DNA of 64,000 nt from Psychromonas marina (GCF_030161115.1 NZ_BSPQ01000001.1:186001-250000), one strand, 5' to 3'; positions 9,421 through 19,389 are shown, counted from the stretch's first letter. Numbers and translations are program-made. Notes: generated from the letters alone by a model not told the origin.

Positions 9421-10110
9421 CTATTCTTCAAACCATTTATAAACAATGCCCGCTAAAATAGCACCGATAATCGGCGCCACCCAGAATAACCATAACTGCG
9501 AAATAGCCCAGTCTCCTTGGAAAATAGCGACGGCAGTACTTCGTGCAGGGTTCACAGAGGTATTAGTGACAGGAATACTGATTAAGTGAATCAGTGTTAA
9601 CCCTAAACCAATCGCAATCGGGGCAAAACCTACTGGTGCCCGTTTATCCGTTGCGCCTAAAATAATAATGAGGAACATAAAGGTCATCACGATCTCAGTC
9701 GTTAATGCCGCAACTAAACCATATCCATCCGGAGAGTGCTCTCCATAACCATTAGATGCAAAACCTGCTGCTGCATCAAAACCCATCTTTCCACTCGCGA
9801 TGAGGTATAAAATAGCAGCCCCTGCAATCCCTCCAAGCACTTGCGCGATGATGTAAGGAACTAACTCTGCTTTAGAAAATCGCCCACCAATGAATAACCC
9901 TACAGAGACAGCAGGGTTGAGGTGACACCCGGAGATATGACCAATTGCGTAAGCCATGGTTAACACCGTCAAACCAAATGCCAATGCTACCCCCACAAAG
10001 CCAATACCTAATTCAGGATAACCTGCAGCTAATACAGCACTACCACAGCCCCCCAATACCAACCAAAATGTACCAATAAATTCAGCGCCAAGTTTTTTAT
10101 TTAATTGCAT
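9421..10110 (-). CDS. aqpZ: Aquaporin Z
   Basis: 229-residue MIP-family channel; E. coli AqpZ has 231. Both pore motifs are present: [13 protein letters not shown] near residue 60 and [13 protein letters not shown] near residue 185. Six transmembrane helices are evident. The residues around the second NPA match water-selective AqpZ rather than glycerol facilitators, which are longer. It moves water across the inner membrane during osmotic shifts. Single-gene unit with AAGGAAG before the ATG, convergent with the LacI-type gene. Confidence 0.93.
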   Translation of the reverse strand: MQLNKKLGAEFIGTFWLVLGGCGSAVLAAGYPELGIGFVGVALAFGLTVLTMAYAIGHISGCHLNPAVSVGLFIGGRFSKAELVPYIIAQVLGGIAGAAILYLIASGKMGFDAAAGFASNGYGEHSPDGYGLVAALTTEIVMTFMFLIIILGATDKRAPVGFAPIAIGLGLTLIHLISIPVTNTSVNPARSTAVAIFQGDWAISQLWLFWVAPIIGAILAGIVYKWFEE

Positions 10111-10281
10111 TTTTCTTCCTTAAAAATATTAATTTTAAAATGAATATTAAAATTATTTAATCGATAACAATGAATATGGTCAAACATCAACTAAAAGGCA
10201 ATTAAATAAGGGAAATGTCGAGCCAGCATGGTAAATATCGTAGGAGTTTTGAATGTGGAGCGTTGAATAAAATGAAAAGAG

Positions 10282-10303
10282 AGTAGCGCATCACTGCGCT
10301 ACT
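10282..10303 (-). terminator. Terminator after the DUF411 gene
   Basis: AGTAGCGCA and TGCGCTACT form a 9-bp stem with a 4-nt loop. On the minus strand it is followed by a T-rich stretch (CTCTCTTTTCATTTTATTC), so it terminates the leftward DUF411 transcript. Confidence 0.6.
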
Positions 10304-10311
10304 TTGAGTGA

Positions 10312-10749
10312 CTATTTTACATTGTACTGATTATAAACTCGTTTAGTTCCATCTTTCTCAAATGCAATCACTTGGTAAGGATCACTATTACCTGGCACAT
10401 CCATCCCCGGTGATGAAGCAGGCATTCCAGGAACAGCAAGTCCTGCTATCATCGGTTTCTCACGTAATAGACGCTTGATATCAGCAACAGGTACATGCCC
10501 CTCAATCGCATAACCTTCGACAACAGCTGTGTGGCATGAAGTTATCTCAGGACTGATAGCATGCTGTTGACGCAATAGATTATTATCAGCTTGCTCTACA
10601 ATTGTGACATTAAAACCAGCCTCCTCTACCTGCTCCGCCCAAGCGGTACAACAACCACAATAGGGCGATTTATACACAGTTAAGTCTGTAGCAAGCGCAG
10701 CTGTACTAAAAAATGAAAGCGTTAATAGTAGGGTTTTCAATTTATTCAT
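10312..10749 (-). CDS. Exported DUF411 protein, probable metal-binding
   Basis: 145 residues: signal peptide (core LLLTLSFFSTAALA, cut near residue 20) followed by the DUF411 fold. The pattern TVYKSPYCGCCTAWAEQV gives a CxCC cluster at about residues 31-34, and ITSCHTAVVEGYAIEGHVP and LAVPGMPASSPGMDVPG add Cys/His/Met positions. DUF411 proteins are commonly found with copper-handling genes and are thought to act in the periplasm. Here there is no copper ATPase or CopA-like gene next door, only the small Cys-containing exported protein upstream. AAAGGAGTTACCT precedes the ATG. Confidence 0.82.
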   Translation of the reverse strand: MNKLKTLLLTLSFFSTAALATDLTVYKSPYCGCCTAWAEQVEEAGFNVTIVEQADNNLLRQQHAISPEITSCHTAVVEGYAIEGHVPVADIKRLLREKPMIAGLAVPGMPASSPGMDVPGNSDPYQVIAFEKDGTKRVYNQYNVK

Positions 10750-10807
10750 AGGTAACTCCTTTAGAGCGTCTAATTTTTAATGGTTAATATCGTTTTATAA
10801 CTAAAAG

Positions 10808-11137
10808 TTAAACAATGGGAGGACGGTAATGGATTTTTTTACTACCAGCTAAAGGTTGGTGAGTATATTCAAAATAATCTTTTGCTTGAGTCATTATAGC
10901 AACTGCTAGCAATGAGCATGTTTCACTATGAAAAAAGGAGATCGTAGAGGTTAAACAACATGACACCTCAGCGACAGATTCAACTGCCCCACTACATTGG
11001 TCATTATTCATTAAAGAACAATGTACCGATTTATACGTTAGGTGATCATTTGATTTATGTTGTATGTTACTTTCCCCAGAAACAGAGAGTGTTAATAGCA
11101 GCATACAAAGCGATACAACATAAGCTATATTTTTCAT
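10808..11137 (-). CDS. Small exported Cys-containing protein of unknown function
   Basis: 109 residues with a signal-peptide-like N-terminus (MKNIAYVVSLCMLLLTLSVSG). The mature part has six cysteines: VHCSL, NDQCSG, VSCCLT and ETCSL account for five, and a further one lies in the leader (SLC). His residues are also present, and it ends in a proline-rich RPPIV. It is 58 bp upstream of, and co-oriented with, the DUF411 gene, so metal handling is a reasonable guess, but I recognise no family. The ribosome-binding site is weak. Confidence 0.55.
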   Translation of the reverse strand: MKNIAYVVSLCMLLLTLSVSGESNIQHKSNDHLTYKSVHCSLMNNDQCSGAVESVAEVSCCLTSTISFFHSETCSLLAVAIMTQAKDYFEYTHQPLAGSKKIHYRPPIV

Positions 11138-11179
11138 AATGATAAACCTAAACTATTCCCATAGGGTAAGGTCAAGTCA

Positions 11180-11686
11180 CTAGAATGATTTCAATAGGTT
11201 ACTGTTATATTTTGTGATGTCGATGCTGATATCATATTTCGCTAGCAACTGTTCTAATTCCGCCTGACTTTTATCAAGGCTTGCTAAGGTGATGGTATTA
11301 TCGTCAAGCAACCATAGTTGACGCGATCCGCTATAACTAAACTGCAAGGCAAGCAGCGCATTTGGGTCACCCATTTTTGCTGCACTTTGCAGTTTACGCA
11401 CTTTACGAGTAATTAAATTAAGCGCCTTTTTTAATTCCAACACATAAACCACTTCAACTAAAAATGGATGTTGTCTTTTACTTTTGAACACCACTAAGAT
11501 AATTAACGCCGTAACAATCACGCCCAACAAATTCCAATGAAAATGGGTTCCCTCTGCGGCAGGGAAAACAGCGATCAGTAATTGTGCAATGCCCAAACTA
11601 CCTAGTAGTAAAAAACTGATACAAGCCCCCATGACAATATTAAAGTGGCGGCGGTAGCGGGTTTTATCAATCTCAATTAGTAACAT
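11180..11686 (-). CDS. DUF3087-like inner-membrane protein
   Basis: 168 residues. After the conserved-looking start MLLIEIDKTRYRRHFN come two transmembrane helices (about residues 18-38 and 48-66, separated by FPAAEGTHFHWN) and a soluble C-terminal region of about 100 residues (KKALNLITRKVRKLQSAAKMGDPNALLALQ is its helical start). The pattern resembles DUF3087 proteins of Vibrio and Shewanella. Function unknown. It follows carB on the same strand but is separated from it by a strong terminator, so it is probably expressed alone (AAGGAATAGT before the ATG). Confidence 0.6.
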   Translation of the reverse strand: MLLIEIDKTRYRRHFNIVMGACISFLLLGSLGIAQLLIAVFPAAEGTHFHWNLLGVIVTALIILVVFKSKRQHPFLVEVVYVLELKKALNLITRKVRKLQSAAKMGDPNALLALQFSYSGSRQLWLLDDNTITLASLDKSQAELEQLLAKYDISIDITKYNSNLLKSF

Positions 11687-11717
11687 ACTATTCCTTTATT
11701 AAAGTAGCAGTGAAAAA

Positions 11718-11747
11718 AAAGGCTACCTAATTACTTAGATAGCCTTT
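11718..11747 (-). terminator. Rho-independent terminator of carAB
   Basis: AAAGGCTA (11718-11725) pairs with TAGCCTTT (11740-11747), extended by CTAA/TTAG past a mismatch. Read leftward it runs into eight T residues (complement of 11713-11720). It sits just after the carB stop codon. Confidence 0.85.
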
Positions 11748-11780
11748 CATCATAAACTGTTTTACTAGCTTATCATTTAA

Positions 11781-14700
11781 TTACTTTACGATACGGCGAT
11801 GTAACTCTTGTACAGAGTTAACTGTTGCTTCATCTGCAGTTGGGTCAGCAGTATGTGCCTGACACGTTGCAAATGCACCGTTTAATGTCGTTGTGTAGTT
11901 AACTTTGTAACGTAATGCAGCACGACGTAGCTGACGAGAGTCTTCAATCGCAACACGACCTTCCGTAGTATTAACAATGTATTTGTACTCAGAGTTTTTA
12001 ATACGGTCAAGAATGTGCGGACGACCTTCGTGTACTTTGTTTACAAGACGCGCATTAATACCCGCTTCTTGTAAGATGATCATCGTACCGTGCGTTGCAT
12101 CAATCTCGAAACCTAACTCAAGTAAGTTCTTAGCTAGTTTTGCAACACGCTTCTTATCGCTGTTACGAACAGAAAGTAGTGCACGACCAATTTCAGGTAC
12201 TTCTTTAGTAGAACCCAATTCTGCTTTTGCATAGGCTTCTGCGAATGTATCACCCGCTCCCATCACTTCGCCCGTTGAGCGCATTTCAGGACCTAAGATA
12301 GGATCTGAACCAGGGAATTTATTAAACGGTAATACTACTTCTTTAACAGAATAGTATGGTGGGATAACTTCTTTAGTCACGCCAAGTTCTTTCAGCGTTT
12401 TACCCGCCATCACACTTGCGCCGATTTTAGCAATTGGCACACTTGTCGCTTTAGATACAAACGGCACTGTACGTGCTGCACGAGGGTTTACTTCAATCAT
12501 GTAAACTTCGTTATCTTTAACAGCAAGCTGTGTATTCATCAGACCAACAACACCTAATTCAAGTGCGAGTGCTTTGATGTAACCACGCATTTCGTCTTGG
12601 ATTTCAGCGCTTAATGTGTACGCAGGTAAAGAACATGCTGAGTCACCTGAGTGAACGCCCGCTTGTTCGATGTGCTCCATGATGCCACCGATAACAACAT
12701 CAGTACCGTCACAGATTGCATCGATATCAACTTCGATTGCATCATCTAGGAAACGGTCAAGAAGAACAGGTGATTCGTTAGAAACGCTTACCGCTTCTTT
12801 AAAGTAACGACGTAAATCAACTTCGTCATATACGATTTCCATCGCACGACCACCTAGCACGTACGAAGGACGTACTACTAACGGATAACCGATACGCTTA
12901 GCAGATTCAACCGCTTGCTCAGTGGTTGTTACTGTGTCATTTTCTGGTTGCTTAAGACCAAGACGCTCAACAACTTGTTGGAAACGTTCACGGTCTTCTG
13001 CGCGGTCAATTGCTTCAGGCGAAGTACCGATGATTGGCACACCAGCAGCTTCTAGAGCACGTGCTAATTTAAGTGGTGTTTGGCCACCGTATTGCACGAT
13101 AACGCCCTTAGGCTTCTCAACACGTACGATTTCAAGTACGTCTTCTAATGTAATTGATTCGAAGTATAAACGATCCGAAGTATCGTAATCGGTAGAAACC
13201 GTTTCAGGGTTACAGTTAACCATGATTGTTTCATAACCATCTTCACGCATTGCTTGCGCTGCATGTACACAACAGTAATCGAATTCAATACCTTGACCAA
13301 TACGGTTAGGACCACCACCGATAATCATGATTTTTTCATTATCAGTTGGGTTCGCTTCACACTCTTCATCGTAGGTAGAGTACATGTAAGCAGTATCAGA
13401 TGAGAACTCAGCAGCACAGGTATCAACACGTTTGTATACTGGGTGTAGGTTAAATTTCTCACGTAATTTACGTACTTCAGTTTCAGAAATACCCACTACA
13501 GATGCAATACGGCTATCGGCAAAACCTTTACGCTTAAGGCGTTTAAGTGTTGCATTATCAAGAGAGCGTAAACCGCCTTCTGCTAGTTTCTTCTCTTCTA
13601 AGATTAAATCTTCGATTTGCACAAGGAACCAGTTATCGATCATAGTGATGTTATGGATTTCATCCATTGTCATGCCTAAACGGAATGCATCACCGATGTA
13701 CCAAATACGTTCAGCGCCTGCTTCACGTAGTTCGTATAATACTTTTTCTTTTGCAGCAACAGGATCTGCCAAGTCAACCATTGGGCTAAAACCGTCAGCG
13801 CCAACTTCAAGACCACGTAGTGCTTTTTGAAGTGATTCTTGTTGGTTACGACCAATCGCCATTACTTCACCCACAGATTTCATCTGTGTAGTCAGACGGT
13901 TGTTTGAGTTAGCAAACTTCTCGAAGTTAAAACGAGGAATCTTAGTTACAACGTAATCGATAGTTGGTTCGAACGATGCAGGTGTTTTACCGCCAGTAAT
14001 ATCGTTTTGTAACTCATCTAATGTGTAACCGATTGCTAATTTAGCAGCGATTTTAGCAATTGGGAAACCCGTTGCTTTTGATGCTAATGCAGATGAACGT
14101 GATACACGCGGATTCATCTCGATTAATACCATACGGCCGTCAGCAGGGTTAATACCAAACTGTACGTTTGAACCACCTGTTTCAACACCGATTTCACGTA
14201 GTACAGCTAAAGAAGCATTACGCATTAATTGGTATTCTTTATCTGTTAACGTTTGTGCTGGTGCAACGGTAATTGAGTCACCCGTATGAATACCCATTGG
14301 GTCAAAGTTTTCAATCGCACAAACAATGATACAGTTATCATTTTTGTCGCGAACCACTTCCATTTCATACTCTTTCCAACCGATTAATGATTCATCGATC
14401 AATAATTCGCTTGTTGGTGAAAGGTCTAAGCCGTTTGAACAAATATCGTCAAACTCTTCTTTGTTGTATGCGATACCGCCACCTGTACCACCCATCGTGA
14501 ACGATGGACGTATGATACAAGGGAAACCAACCATGTCTAAAACGCCGTACGCTTCATCCATGTTGTGTGCGATACCAGCACGTGGACATTCAAGTCCAAT
14601 TTTTTTCATTGCTGTATCAAAACGACTACGGTCTTCTGCTTTATCAATTGCGTCAGCAGTTGCGCCAATCATTTCAACATTGTATTTAGCTAAAATGCCT

Positions 14701-15014
14701 TTTTCTTCAAGCTCTAGTGCACAGTTAAGCGCCGTTTGGCCGCCCATTGTTGGTAATACTGCACATGGACGCTCTTTAGCGATGATTTTCTCTACCACTT
14801 CCCAATGAATTGGCTCGATGTATGTTGCATCAGCCATATCTGGGTCAGTCATAATCGTTGCAGGGTTAGAGTTAACCAATACAACACGGTAGCCTTCTTC
14901 TTTTAGGGCTTTACAAGCTTGTGCGCCTGAGTAGTCAAACTCACAGGCTTGGCCGATAACAATCGGTCCAGCACCAATAATTAGGATGGTGTTTAAGTCA
15001 TTACGTTTTGGCAT
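11781..15014 (-). CDS. carB: Carbamoyl-phosphate synthase large subunit
   Basis: 1077 residues (E. coli 1073). It makes carbamoyl phosphate from ammonia (supplied by CarA), bicarbonate and two ATP, for arginine and pyrimidine synthesis. Two homologous ATP-grasp halves are visible, starting [18 protein letters not shown] and [18 protein letters not shown]. Metal/ATP-site motifs are [19 protein letters not shown] and [18 protein letters not shown]. The last about 140 residues form the allosteric MGS-like domain. It is 43 bp downstream of carA in one operon. Confidence 0.97.
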   Translation of the reverse strand: MPKRNDLNTILIIGAGPIVIGQACEFDYSGAQACKALKEEGYRVVLVNSNPATIMTDPDMADATYIEPIHWEVVEKIIAKERPCAVLPTMGGQTALNCALELEEKGILAKYNVEMIGATADAIDKAEDRSRFDTAMKKIGLECPRAGIAHNMDEAYGVLDMVGFPCIIRPSFTMGGTGGGIAYNKEEFDDICSNGLDLSPTSELLIDESLIGWKEYEMEVVRDKNDNCIIVCAIENFDPMGIHTGDSITVAPAQTLTDKEYQLMRNASLAVLREIGVETGGSNVQFGINPADGRMVLIEMNPRVSRSSALASKATGFPIAKIAAKLAIGYTLDELQNDITGGKTPASFEPTIDYVVTKIPRFNFEKFANSNNRLTTQMKSVGEVMAIGRNQQESLQKALRGLEVGADGFSPMVDLADPVAAKEKVLYELREAGAERIWYIGDAFRLGMTMDEIHNITMIDNWFLVQIEDLILEEKKLAEGGLRSLDNATLKRLKRKGFADSRIASVVGISETEVRKLREKFNLHPVYKRVDTCAAEFSSDTAYMYSTYDEECEANPTDNEKIMIIGGGPNRIGQGIEFDYCCVHAAQAMREDGYETIMVNCNPETVSTDYDTSDRLYFESITLEDVLEIVRVEKPKGVIVQYGGQTPLKLARALEAAGVPIIGTSPEAIDRAEDRERFQQVVERLGLKQPENDTVTTTEQAVESAKRIGYPLVVRPSYVLGGRAMEIVYDEVDLRRYFKEAVSVSNESPVLLDRFLDDAIEVDIDAICDGTDVVIGGIMEHIEQAGVHSGDSACSLPAYTLSAEIQDEMRGYIKALALELGVVGLMNTQLAVKDNEVYMIEVNPRAARTVPFVSKATSVPIAKIGASVMAGKTLKELGVTKEVIPPYYSVKEVVLPFNKFPGSDPILGPEMRSTGEVMGAGDTFAEAYAKAELGSTKEVPEIGRALLSVRNSDKKRVAKLAKNLLELGFEIDATHGTMIILQEAGINARLVNKVHEGRPHILDRIKNSEYKYIVNTTEGRVAIEDSRQLRRAALRYKVNYTTTLNGAFATCQAHTADPTADEATVNSVQELHRRIVK

Positions 15015-15057
15015 CTGAAATTTACCTTTCTATTGCGATTCTTGTCTGGTCTATTAA

Positions 15058-16194
15058 CTAAGCTTTTTTGTACTGTTCAATCAATTCAATGAAGTGATTA
15101 AATAATGGCGCAGCATCATGAGGACCCGGACTTGCTTCAGGGTGCCCTTGGAAACTAAATGCAGCTTTATCAGTACGATGAATACCTTGTAAAGAACCAT
15201 CAAACAATGAAACGTGTGTTGCACGTAAGTTCTCAGGCAGACTTTCTTGATCAGCAGCAAAACCATGGTTTTGCGCAGTGATCATAACCACACCGCGGTC
15301 TAAATCTTTAACCGGGTGGTTAGCACCATGATGACCGAACTTCATTTTCACCGTTTTAGCACCACTTGCTAAAGCAAGTAATTGATGACCTAAACAGATA
15401 CCAAATACAGGAATATCCGTTTTTAGAATCTCTTGGATTGCGTCGATAGCATAAGTACATGGTTCTGGATCACCAGGGCCATTAGATAGGAAGATACCAT
15501 CTGGGTTCATTGCTAAAACTTCAGCAGCAGGTGTTTGTGCAGGAACGACGGTTAATTTACAGTCGCGGTCAGCAAGCATGCGCAGGATGTTACGTTTAAC
15601 ACCAAAATCGTATGCTACAACGTGATATTTTCCTTCACCAGTATGCTCTGGCAGACCACCTGTTAACGTCCAGCTACCCTGTGACCATTCAAAACTTTCT
15701 TGAGTCGTCACTTCTTTTGCGAGATCCATACCTTTCAGACCAGGGAATGCTTTAGCTTGTTCAAGTGCAGATGCTTCGTCGATATTCTCGCCAGCAATGA
15801 TACAGCCTGATTGTGCGCCTTTCTCACGTAAAATACGTGTTAGCTTGCGCGTATCGATATCAGCAATACCGACAACATTACGTGCTTTTAAGTAATCACT
15901 TAAAGACGCCTGGTTACGGAAGTTGCTTGCTAATAAAGGAAGGTCTCGAATGATTAGGCCACAAGCGTGGATTGATGCAGACTCTTCATCTTCATCATTT
16001 GTGCCTGTGTTGCCGATATGTGGGTAAGTAAGTGTTACGATTTGGCGTGCGTAAGATGGATCAGTTAGAATTTCTTGGTAACCCGTCATTGACGTGTTAA
16101 ATACTACTTCACCAACAGAACTTCCATCAGCACCGATTGCAGTGCCTTTAAATACAGTTCCATCTTCCAATACCAGTATGGCAGAATGACTCAA
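15058..16194 (-). CDS. carA: Carbamoyl-phosphate synthase small subunit (TTG start)
   Basis: Glutaminase subunit that feeds ammonia to CarB. 378 residues from the TTG at 16194. The longer reading from a TTG at 16215 adds seven residues lacking in homologues, and its codons contain the ideal ribosome-binding site GGAGG, which lies 5 nt before the TTG at 16194; the shorter start also aligns with E. coli (LVLEDGT at residue 7). The class I amidotransferase domain has [14 protein letters not shown] with the nucleophilic Cys, and the His-Glu pair in [11 protein letters not shown]. Operon carA-carB; dapB, which precedes carA in E. coli, is not here. Confidence 0.95.
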   Translation of the reverse strand: MSHSAILVLEDGTVFKGTAIGADGSSVGEVVFNTSMTGYQEILTDPSYARQIVTLTYPHIGNTGTNDEDEESASIHACGLIIRDLPLLASNFRNQASLSDYLKARNVVGIADIDTRKLTRILREKGAQSGCIIAGENIDEASALEQAKAFPGLKGMDLAKEVTTQESFEWSQGSWTLTGGLPEHTGEGKYHVVAYDFGVKRNILRMLADRDCKLTVVPAQTPAAEVLAMNPDGIFLSNGPGDPEPCTYAIDAIQEILKTDIPVFGICLGHQLLALASGAKTVKMKFGHHGANHPVKDLDRGVVMITAQNHGFAADQESLPENLRATHVSLFDGSLQGIHRTDKAAFSFQGHPEASPGPHDAAPLFNHFIELIEQYKKA

Positions 16195-16252
16195 GATAAC
16201 CTCCGTGAAAAACAATAAAATAAATTTTACGATGCTATTTTATGATCTTTCA

Positions 16253-16277
16253 GCGGAATAATTCTCTATTTTTCCGC
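16253..16277. promoter_or_regulatory. Near-palindrome upstream of carA
   Basis: A 25-bp imperfect palindrome with GCGGAA/TTCCGC ends and an AT-rich GAATAATTC-containing centre, 59 bp upstream of the carA start. Its position suits an operator. The centre only loosely resembles an ArgR box, so the binding protein is not assigned. Confidence 0.35.
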
Positions 16278-16400
16278 CAAGAAATCATAAATTTTGGCAA
16301 ATTCGCGCTAGTTTATAGATGTTCCGCACAATTAACCAATCAATTTTATGTTTTTAGGGAAATATTTATAGAATTGTTTAAAAAGAAGGAGTAGAGATAA

Positions 16401-16428
16401 AAAATGGCCAATTAAAAATAGCCATTTT
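16401..16428. terminator. Hairpin between carA and the small ORF
   Basis: AAAATGGC (16401-16408) pairs with GCCATTTT (16421-16428) around a 12-nt AT-rich loop, with A and T tracts on either side. Read leftward it would end the transcript of the small ORF at 16499-16615 before carA. Confidence 0.5.
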
Positions 16429-16498
16429 ACATTATATATGCTTGCAATTTATAATTACTGCACTTTTATTTTACCTTATTTAGCATCATAAAAGAGGT

Positions 16499-16615
16499 TT
16501 AAGAAAGTACCTTCAAAAGTGTCAATGTTGCAGGTATAGTTGGTAATAGCAACGCAACTAATAGACCTAAAAAATGGCTCACAGAGTATGGGTCTTTAAA
16601 ATTTTCTTCTGACAC
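16499..16615 (-). CDS. Putative 38-residue single-pass membrane micropeptide
   Basis: Open reading frame with a GTG start and AAAGGAATATACC as ribosome-binding site (AGGA 7 nt before GTG). The product has a polar acidic start (MSEENFKDPYSVSH) and then a hydrophobic run FLGLLVALLLPTIPATLTLL, ending KVLS: a single transmembrane helix with a helix-breaking PTIP. It is followed by a hairpin at 16401-16428 and preceded, 32 bp upstream, by a perfect FNR-type palindrome. No family is recognised. Support comes from start-site quality, the membrane profile and the site context. Confidence 0.45.
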   Translation of the reverse strand: MSEENFKDPYSVSHFLGLLVALLLPTIPATLTLLKVLS

Positions 16616-16647
16616 GGTATATTCCTTTAATTAGTTAATAATTTTTA

Positions 16648-16661
16648 TTGATCTAAATCAA
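16648..16661. promoter_or_regulatory. Perfect FNR-type binding palindrome
   Basis: TTGATCTAAATCAA matches the FNR consensus TTGATnnnnATCAA at every fixed base. It lies between the leftward 38-codon ORF (centre 39-40 bp from its GTG) and rightward pepD (centre about 105 bp from its ATG). No good -10 box is seen at the class II distance for either gene, so the target is open. Confidence 0.65.
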
Positions 16662-16758
16662 TTTCAAGAATCATACAGTAAGTAATCCAAGCTAAACACT
16701 GAACAAAAACAGGGTTATATACTTATTTATTTAACCAATGTTTTTTATAAGGCCCACT

Positions 16759-18216
16759 ATGCAAACTTTACTATCAACATCAACAAACCCTATCTGGTCA
16801 TACTTTTCATCGATTTGTGCTATTCCGCACCCTTCTAAGCACGAACAACAATTAGTTGAATGGATTCAAAATTGGGCTACAGAAAAAAATATAGACTGCG
16901 TACAAGATGAAGTAGGTAACCTGATTCTAACTAAACCAGCCTCTGCGGGTTACGAAGATAAGACTGCCGTTATCCTGCAGGCTCATCTTGATATGGTGCC
17001 ACAAAAGAATAGTGACAGTAGCCACGACTTTTTGGTTGACCCTATTACGCCGATTGTAAAAGGTGACTGGTTACATGCAGATAACACCACACTAGGTGCA
17101 GATAATGGCATCGGTATGGCAAGTTGTTTAGCGGTATTAGGTGCTAACGATCTACAACATGGCCCATTAGAAGTATTATTAACCACCGACGAAGAAACAG
17201 GCATGACCGGTGCATTTGGTCTTAAAGCAGGCGCTTTAAAAGGTAAAGTACTCATTAATACCGATTCTGAGCAAGAAAGTGAACTCTATGTAGGTTGTGC
17301 TGGCGGTGTTAACGTTAATATCGATCTAGCCTATGAAAAAATGGAACCTGAAGTAAGCCACGCAGCTTATGAAATTAGCCTAACAGGCCTTAAAGGTGGT
17401 CACTCTGGATGTGATATTAACCTTGGACGCGGTAATGCGATCAAAGAGTTAGCAGCTGTCTTAAATAACCTTGATGGCGTGCCATTTAATGTAGCTAACT
17501 TTGAAGGTGGTAGCTTACGTAACGCGATTCCTCGTGAAGCAAAAGCAGTAATTGTTTGTGATGAACAATATCAAAACAGTTTAGAGTTATTAATCAATAC
17601 GCTACAGGTAACACTAGCAGCACAATTTGAGGGAGTTGAAACTAACTTAACGCTAACCGTTAAAAAGTCGACACTGCCAACATCTATCCTAACTCATGAA
17701 AGCCAAACAGCACTGCTTGAAAGCATACAGGGTTGTAAGAATGGTGTTTTCAGCATGGATAACAACTTCTCAAATGTAGTACAAACATCTAGCAACATTG
17801 GTGTCATTACACAGAGTACAGAAGGGAAATTATGCTTTAAAATCCAAGTGCTAATTCGCTCTCAAGTAGAACAAGAGAAACAAGATGAAGCAAACGAGAT
17901 TCAAGCACACTTTGAATCACATGGCGCTAGCGTTCGCCAAGATGGTATTTACCCAGGTTGGACGCCGAATCCAAACTCTGCAATCTACCAAGTGATGGAA
18001 AACCAATACATTGAACTGTTTGGTAGCAAGCCAAAAACAATGGTTATCCATGCTGGTCTGGAGTGTGGTTTATTTAGTGCACAGTATCCGGAATGGGATA
18101 TGATCTCGGTTGGACCAACAATTAAATTCCCACATAGCCCAGATGAAAAATTAGAGATCGCTACAGTAGATAAATACTGGGATTTATTAACAGCGACACT
18201 AAAAGCACTTGATTAA
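16759..18216 (+). CDS. pepD: Aminoacyl-histidine dipeptidase (peptidase D)
   Basis: 485 residues from the ATG at 16759, the same length as E. coli PepD. That start has AAGG at the right distance and aligns with the family (PIWSYFSSICAIPHPSKHEQ); an ATG at 16738 would add seven extra residues. Zn peptidase of the M20 family: QAHLDMVPQK, DNTTLGADNGIG, LTTDEETGMTGAFGL and GGHSGCDINLGRGN carry the metal ligands and catalytic Glu. It cleaves Xaa-His and related dipeptides in the cytoplasm. Monocistronic, ending in a strong terminator. Confidence 0.95.
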   Translation: MQTLLSTSTNPIWSYFSSICAIPHPSKHEQQLVEWIQNWATEKNIDCVQDEVGNLILTKPASAGYEDKTAVILQAHLDMVPQKNSDSSHDFLVDPITPIVKGDWLHADNTTLGADNGIGMASCLAVLGANDLQHGPLEVLLTTDEETGMTGAFGLKAGALKGKVLINTDSEQESELYVGCAGGVNVNIDLAYEKMEPEVSHAAYEISLTGLKGGHSGCDINLGRGNAIKELAAVLNNLDGVPFNVANFEGGSLRNAIPREAKAVIVCDEQYQNSLELLINTLQVTLAAQFEGVETNLTLTVKKSTLPTSILTHESQTALLESIQGCKNGVFSMDNNFSNVVQTSSNIGVITQSTEGKLCFKIQVLIRSQVEQEKQDEANEIQAHFESHGASVRQDGIYPGWTPNPNSAIYQVMENQYIELFGSKPKTMVIHAGLECGLFSAQYPEWDMISVGPTIKFPHSPDEKLEIATVDKYWDLLTATLKALD

Positions 18217-18246
18217 TTTTTAGTACTTTTAAAAATAGAGTTTAAA

Positions 18247-18280
18247 AGGGGGACGATATCGTCCCCCTTTTTTGTGCCCG
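18247..18280 (+). terminator. Rho-independent terminator of pepD
   Basis: Perfect inverted repeat GGGGGACGATATCGTCCCCC followed by TTTTTT, about 30 bp after the pepD stop codon. Confidence 0.93.
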
Positions 18281-18378
18281 TTGGGTTACGAACTGCGAGC
18301 GACGAGTGAAAACACAAACATACCGATTTTCGCAGCTCGTCACTCACTCTCACACCTAAAACGTCCCCTCCTAGCATT

Positions 18379-18525
18379 GTCGGGCTAAAGCCGCGACCTA
18401 CAGGGAAGCTGGTTTTGAATTTACTAACGACTAACCGCTAATAACTAACCACTGCTTTTGTCGGGCTAAAGCCACGACCTACAATAGATTCCGATCCACC
18501 TGTAGGTCGGCGATTTATCCCGACA
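18379..18525. repeat. REP-like cluster of three 25-bp repeats
   Basis: Two direct copies at 18379-18403 and 18459-18483 (TGTCGGGCTAAAGC, then CGCGACCTACA or CACGACCTACA) and one inverted copy at 18501-18525 (TGTAGGTCGG, then CGATTTATCCCGACA). Copies are partly self-complementary (GTCGGGCTAAAGCC.CGACC). This is the look of REP/BIME sequences in the space between convergent pepD and ycfH. The rest of 18281-18594 has degenerate TAACGACTAACCGC-type repeats and no gene. Confidence 0.7.
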
Positions 18526-18594
18526 CGCCCTAGGCGATGCCTTTGACCTTACTGAACGTTGACAGCTTAAAACTAACCGCTGTATTTACTCTAA

Positions 18595-19371
18595 TCAACG
18601 CTGTGCTTTATTAAACAGGGTAAAGAAGTTATTCGAGGTTACTTGTGCAAGCTCCTCTAAACTCACCCCTTTCAAATCAGCGACAAATTTTGCAACATCG
18701 TAGGTAAACGCCGGCTCATTCTCTTGACCTCGATGAGGCACAGGCGCTAGATAAGGTGCATCGGTTTCAACCAATAAACGATCTAACGGAATTGCTTTAA
18801 TCACCGTTTGTAGCTCTTTGGCATTTTTAAAGGTGACGATACCCGATACCGAGATATAAAAGCCCATCTTCATCGCAGCTTCTGCCATCTCAATAGACTC
18901 AGTAAAACAGTGTAATACGCCCCCTACTTGCTCAGCCCCCTCTTCACGAAGAATATCTAAGGTTTCCTGACGTGCATCACGGGTATGGATGATCAAAGGT
19001 TTATTAAGTTTTTTAGCCACACGAATCTGCTTACGAAAACTATCTATCTGCCACTCTTTGGTTTCCGGTGCATAGAAAAAATCGAGCCCCGTTTCACCGA
19101 TCGCAACCACTTTATCGCTACTTGCATATTCTAATAACACCGCTTCATCAAGTACTTCATCTTTATAGAGCGGATGAACACCACAGCTACTAAATATCTC
19201 ATCATGACCTTTAATAAGCTCAGCCATTGCTGGGTAATCTTTGAGTGTCACACAAACGCTCATTAGATAATCAACCCCCATCGCTTTCGCTTTATTGACA
19301 ACATCATCTAAATTTTTATGTTTCTTGTCATAATCTAATCGGTCTAAATGGCAATGTGAATCAACTAACAT
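18595..19371 (-). CDS. ycfH: TatD-family metal-dependent hydrolase YcfH
   Basis: 258 residues; TatD-type DNase/hydrolase with a TIM-barrel fold. Visible metal-binding motifs: MLVDSHCHLDRLDY at the N-terminus, AIGETGLDFFYAPE at about residue 90, PLIIHTRDA at about 125, VLHCFTES at about 152 and LVETDAPYLAPVPHRG at about 200. It is the last gene of the tmk-holB-ycfH run, the same order as in E. coli. Assigned as YcfH rather than TatD by this neighbourhood. Family members act as 3'-5' DNases or D-aminoacyl hydrolases; the exact substrate is not fixed. Confidence 0.92.
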   Translation of the reverse strand: MLVDSHCHLDRLDYDKKHKNLDDVVNKAKAMGVDYLMSVCVTLKDYPAMAELIKGHDEIFSSCGVHPLYKDEVLDEAVLLEYASSDKVVAIGETGLDFFYAPETKEWQIDSFRKQIRVAKKLNKPLIIHTRDARQETLDILREEGAEQVGGVLHCFTESIEMAEAAMKMGFYISVSGIVTFKNAKELQTVIKAIPLDRLLVETDAPYLAPVPHRGQENEPAFTYDVAKFVADLKGVSLEELAQVTSNNFFTLFNKAQR

Positions 19372-19389
19372 GGGCCTTATTCCTTTCTA

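Noticed and set aside
13432-14808. Long plus-strand open frames antisense to carB (132 and 160 codons)
   Set aside because: Frame shadows of a strongly conserved coding region; compositions are Ser/Arg-rich, as expected for antisense frames.
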